DNA from: Chloroflexota bacterium | GTDB taxonomy: Bacteria; Chloroflexota; Limnocylindria; QHBO01 | Length of the DNA: 8,050 nucleotides | Direction: 5' to 3' | NCBI GenBank assembly: GCA_013820865.1 | Contig: JACDHU010000070.1 | Coordinates: forward strand, 1-8,050 | Shown here: in pieces, positions 6,529-8,050 of the stretch | Layout of the letters: each line of letters starts with the position of its first letter | How positions within the stretch are numbered: the first letter of the stretch is position 1 | Notes under the pieces: model-generated | Seen by the model: only the letters and a program-made list of their open reading frames with translations | What the model was told of the DNA's origin: nothing | The model's database searches: none | Position numbers and translations under genes: made by a program

Positions 6529-8050
6529 CAGCCCGATGCCTCCCTGGTGCGCGCCTTGCGTCGCTGCGGCGGCGTGACCTCGATCGGATGTTCGTGCGGG
6601 ATGGCCTCGAGATGATCCAGGCCACCGCGCGCTCGTTCGCGCAGCCGGTACACCTCCTCCAGGCCGTCTGGCGGGACGGCATCGGCATAGATGGCGCAGA
6701 AGATCTCGACCACTTCGGGGTCGAATTGCGTACCGGCGTGCCGGCGCAACTCCTCGAGAGCCTGCTGGTGCGTCTGTGCCGCCTTGTATGGCCGGTCATG
6801 GACGATGGCGTGGTACGCATCGGCGACAGAGACGATCCGCGCGCCGAGCGGAATCTCGGTGCCTTTGAGGCCGTGCGGATAGCCGCCGCCGTTGAATCGT
6901 TCGTGGTGATGGAGGATGACGGGGATGGCTTCGCGCAGGCTCGAGGCCTGTTCGAGGATGACCTGGCCGATGCGCGGATGCTCGCCGATGGCCTGCCATT
7001 CGGTGTCGGTGAGCTGCGAAGGCTTGTCGAGGATCTCCTCCGGGATGGCGATCTTGCCCAGGTCGTGGAGCAGGGAGGCAATCCGGATGCGCTCGATCTC
7101 CTCGTCGGGCAGGCCCATCTCGAGGCCGATGCCGGTTGCGAGCGAGGCGATCATGTCCGATGGCCGGCCGCGGTGGTGCGGCTGCGGCGCCAAGACCGAT
7201 GCGAGCGCCTGGGTGGCGGTGTCGCTGGCCCACTGGCCTATGGCGGTGGCCTGGGCACGGCGCTCGGCCGAGATGGGGGACTTGCGCACCTGTGCACCCT
7301 CGTCGAGCTCGCGGAACAGATACGTGCGGTTGCGACCCAGCGACTTGGCGGCGTACATGGCCGCATCGGCCCGGTCGACGAGCATGTCGAGTTGGAGCTC
7401 CGAGCCACGGCCGCCCGCAATCCCGATGCTGATGGTGGCCTGGATCGACTGGTCGCCGGCGATGCGCAGCGGCTCCTGCATGATCATGGCGCGCAGATCT
7501 TCGGCGAGCCCCACCGCGTCATCGGGCGTCGTCTCCGGCAGGATGAGCATGAACTCTTCGCCGCCGTAGCGACCGAACATGTCGCTCGTCCGGATCGAGT
7601 CGGCTACGAGGCCGGCGAGCTGGCGCAGGACCGCGTCGCCGGAGTTGTGGCCGTGGGTGTCGTTGATCTGCTTGAAACGGTCGATGTCGATGAATGCGAC
7701 GCTCAATGGTTTGGAATGACGGGCCGCCCGCTCGACCTCGTTGGTAAGCGTCGCCAGCAGCGTCTCCCGGTTCGCAACGCCGGTCAGTCGGTCGTGCGTG
7801 GCTCGGGCCTCGGTCTGGGCGAAGGCGCCGGTGGCGGCATTGAACGCACGAGCCAGCCGGCGTTCGCCCGGAATGCCGGTCTCGCGCAGCTCGATCGGTT
7901 CGTCGGTCTCGAGGGTACGTTCGAGGGCAGAGGCGATGCGATTCAGGCGCCAGCCGAAGTAGCTCCACGCCACGAGCGCCATCGTCGTCATGCCGGCCAC
8001 GACGGCAACTGCGAGCACGGCAAGGAGCGTCGAGCGCTGCTCTGGAGCGG
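6528..8050 (-). CDS. Membrane-anchored GGDEF plus HD-GYP cyclic di-GMP enzyme, 5' partial
   Basis: This is a two-domain signalling enzyme. A GGDEF domain makes cyclic di-GMP from two GTP, and an HD-GYP domain hydrolyses it. Numbered from GTG 8018 (496 residues), a hydrophobic helix occupies about 1-22. A possible HAMP-like linker follows (23-72), then GGDEF (74-236) with FIDIDRFKQIND (109-120), the product-inhibition site RTSD (143-146), active-site GGEEF (152-156) and ADAAMYAAK (217-225). HD-GYP (about 255-460) has HDLGK (318-322), HP (347-348), HHE (371-373), GGGYP (377-381) and VADAY (398-402). The first expected metal-binding His (usual 'GHSxRV') appears as Pro286. The frame stays open to the window edge and the helix continues upstream (STLLAVLAVAV), so the real start and any sensor domain are probably outside. 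The GGDEF domain looks active; HD-GYP activity is less certain. Confidence 0.93.
   Translation of the reverse strand, partial: APEQRSTLLAVLAVAVVAGMTTMALVAWSYFGWRLNRIASALERTLETDEPIELRETGIPGERRLARAFNAATGAFAQTEARATHDRLTGVANRETLLATLTNEVERAARHSKPLSVAFIDIDRFKQINDTHGHNSGDAVLRQLAGLVADSIRTSDMFGRYGGEEFMLILPETTPDDAVGLAEDLRAMIMQEPLRIAGDQSIQATISIGIAGGRGSELQLDMLVDRADAAMYAAKSLGRNRTYLFRELDEGAQVRKSPISAERRAQATAIGQWASDTATQALASVLAPQPHHRGRPSDMIASLATGIGLEMGLPDEEIERIRIASLLHDLGKIAIPEEILDKPSQLTDTEWQAIGEHPRIGQVILEQASSLREAIPVILHHHERFNGGGYPHGLKGTEIPLGARIVSVADAYHAIVHDRPYKAAQTHQQALEELRRHAGTQFDPEVVEIFCAIYADAVPPDGLEEVYRLRERARGGLDHLEAIPHEHPIEVTPPQRRKARTREASG
6539..6545 (-). promoter_or_regulatory. Shine-Dalgarno for the small membrane protein
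   Basis: On the minus strand AGGGAGG lies 10 bases before ATG 6528, within the end of the upstream coding region. With the one-base stop/start overlap it supports this start and translational coupling. Confidence 0.6.

Noticed and set aside
6916..7569. 217-residue plus-strand open frame opposite the GGDEF/HD-GYP gene
   Set aside because: The minus-strand reading has well-ordered catalytic motifs; this one has Ser/Arg-rich sequence without domains.

Overview
The window is GC-rich and densely coding, with no RNA genes, mobile elements or CRISPR arrays visible. The overall GC content, the long-type PurC, the separate PurS/PurQ/PurL system, and the zinc-ribbon membrane proteins with acidic Pro/Glu-rich linkers suggest a high-GC bacterium. 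My best guess is a member of Chloroflexota or a related terrabacterial lineage. That is an inference from style and motifs, not a demonstrated assignment.

Plus strand, 1-6034: a purine biosynthesis operon in the order purC (5' end outside the window), purS, purQ, two genes for zinc-ribbon membrane proteins, purL. PurS, PurQ and PurL together form the three-subunit FGAM synthase, and PurC acts later in the same pathway. The first three genes are almost contiguous, and the purC/purS and purS/purQ junctions carry the same TGACCATG stop-start sequence. A 45-base gap with a strong Shine-Dalgarno sequence precedes the first zinc-ribbon gene. The second zinc-ribbon gene follows 3 bases after the first. 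All six genes point the same way and none is preceded by an obvious promoter, so they are probably cotranscribed.

The start of purL is abnormal. Conserved family sequence extends upstream of the first ATG, GTG or TTG codon available in frame (TTG at 3896). Either it starts at CTG 3851 behind a well-spaced GGAGGT, or one base is missing near 3848 and the real N-terminus lies in another frame.

Minus strand, 8050-6031: a two-gene unit read toward purL. The first gene, whose 5' end probably lies beyond the window, encodes a membrane-anchored protein with a GGDEF domain followed by an HD-GYP domain. It could therefore both make and break cyclic di-GMP, although one usual metal-binding His of the HD-GYP domain is replaced by Pro. 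Its stop overlaps by one base the start of a small exported single-pass membrane protein of unknown function. The stop codon of this small gene overlaps the purL stop in a shared CTAG, so the two units converge with no spacer.

The most interesting items are the purL start anomaly, the two unexplained zinc-ribbon membrane proteins inside a purine operon, and the variant HD-GYP site paired with a small membrane partner. I see no clear evidence of a wholly new defence or mobile system here.
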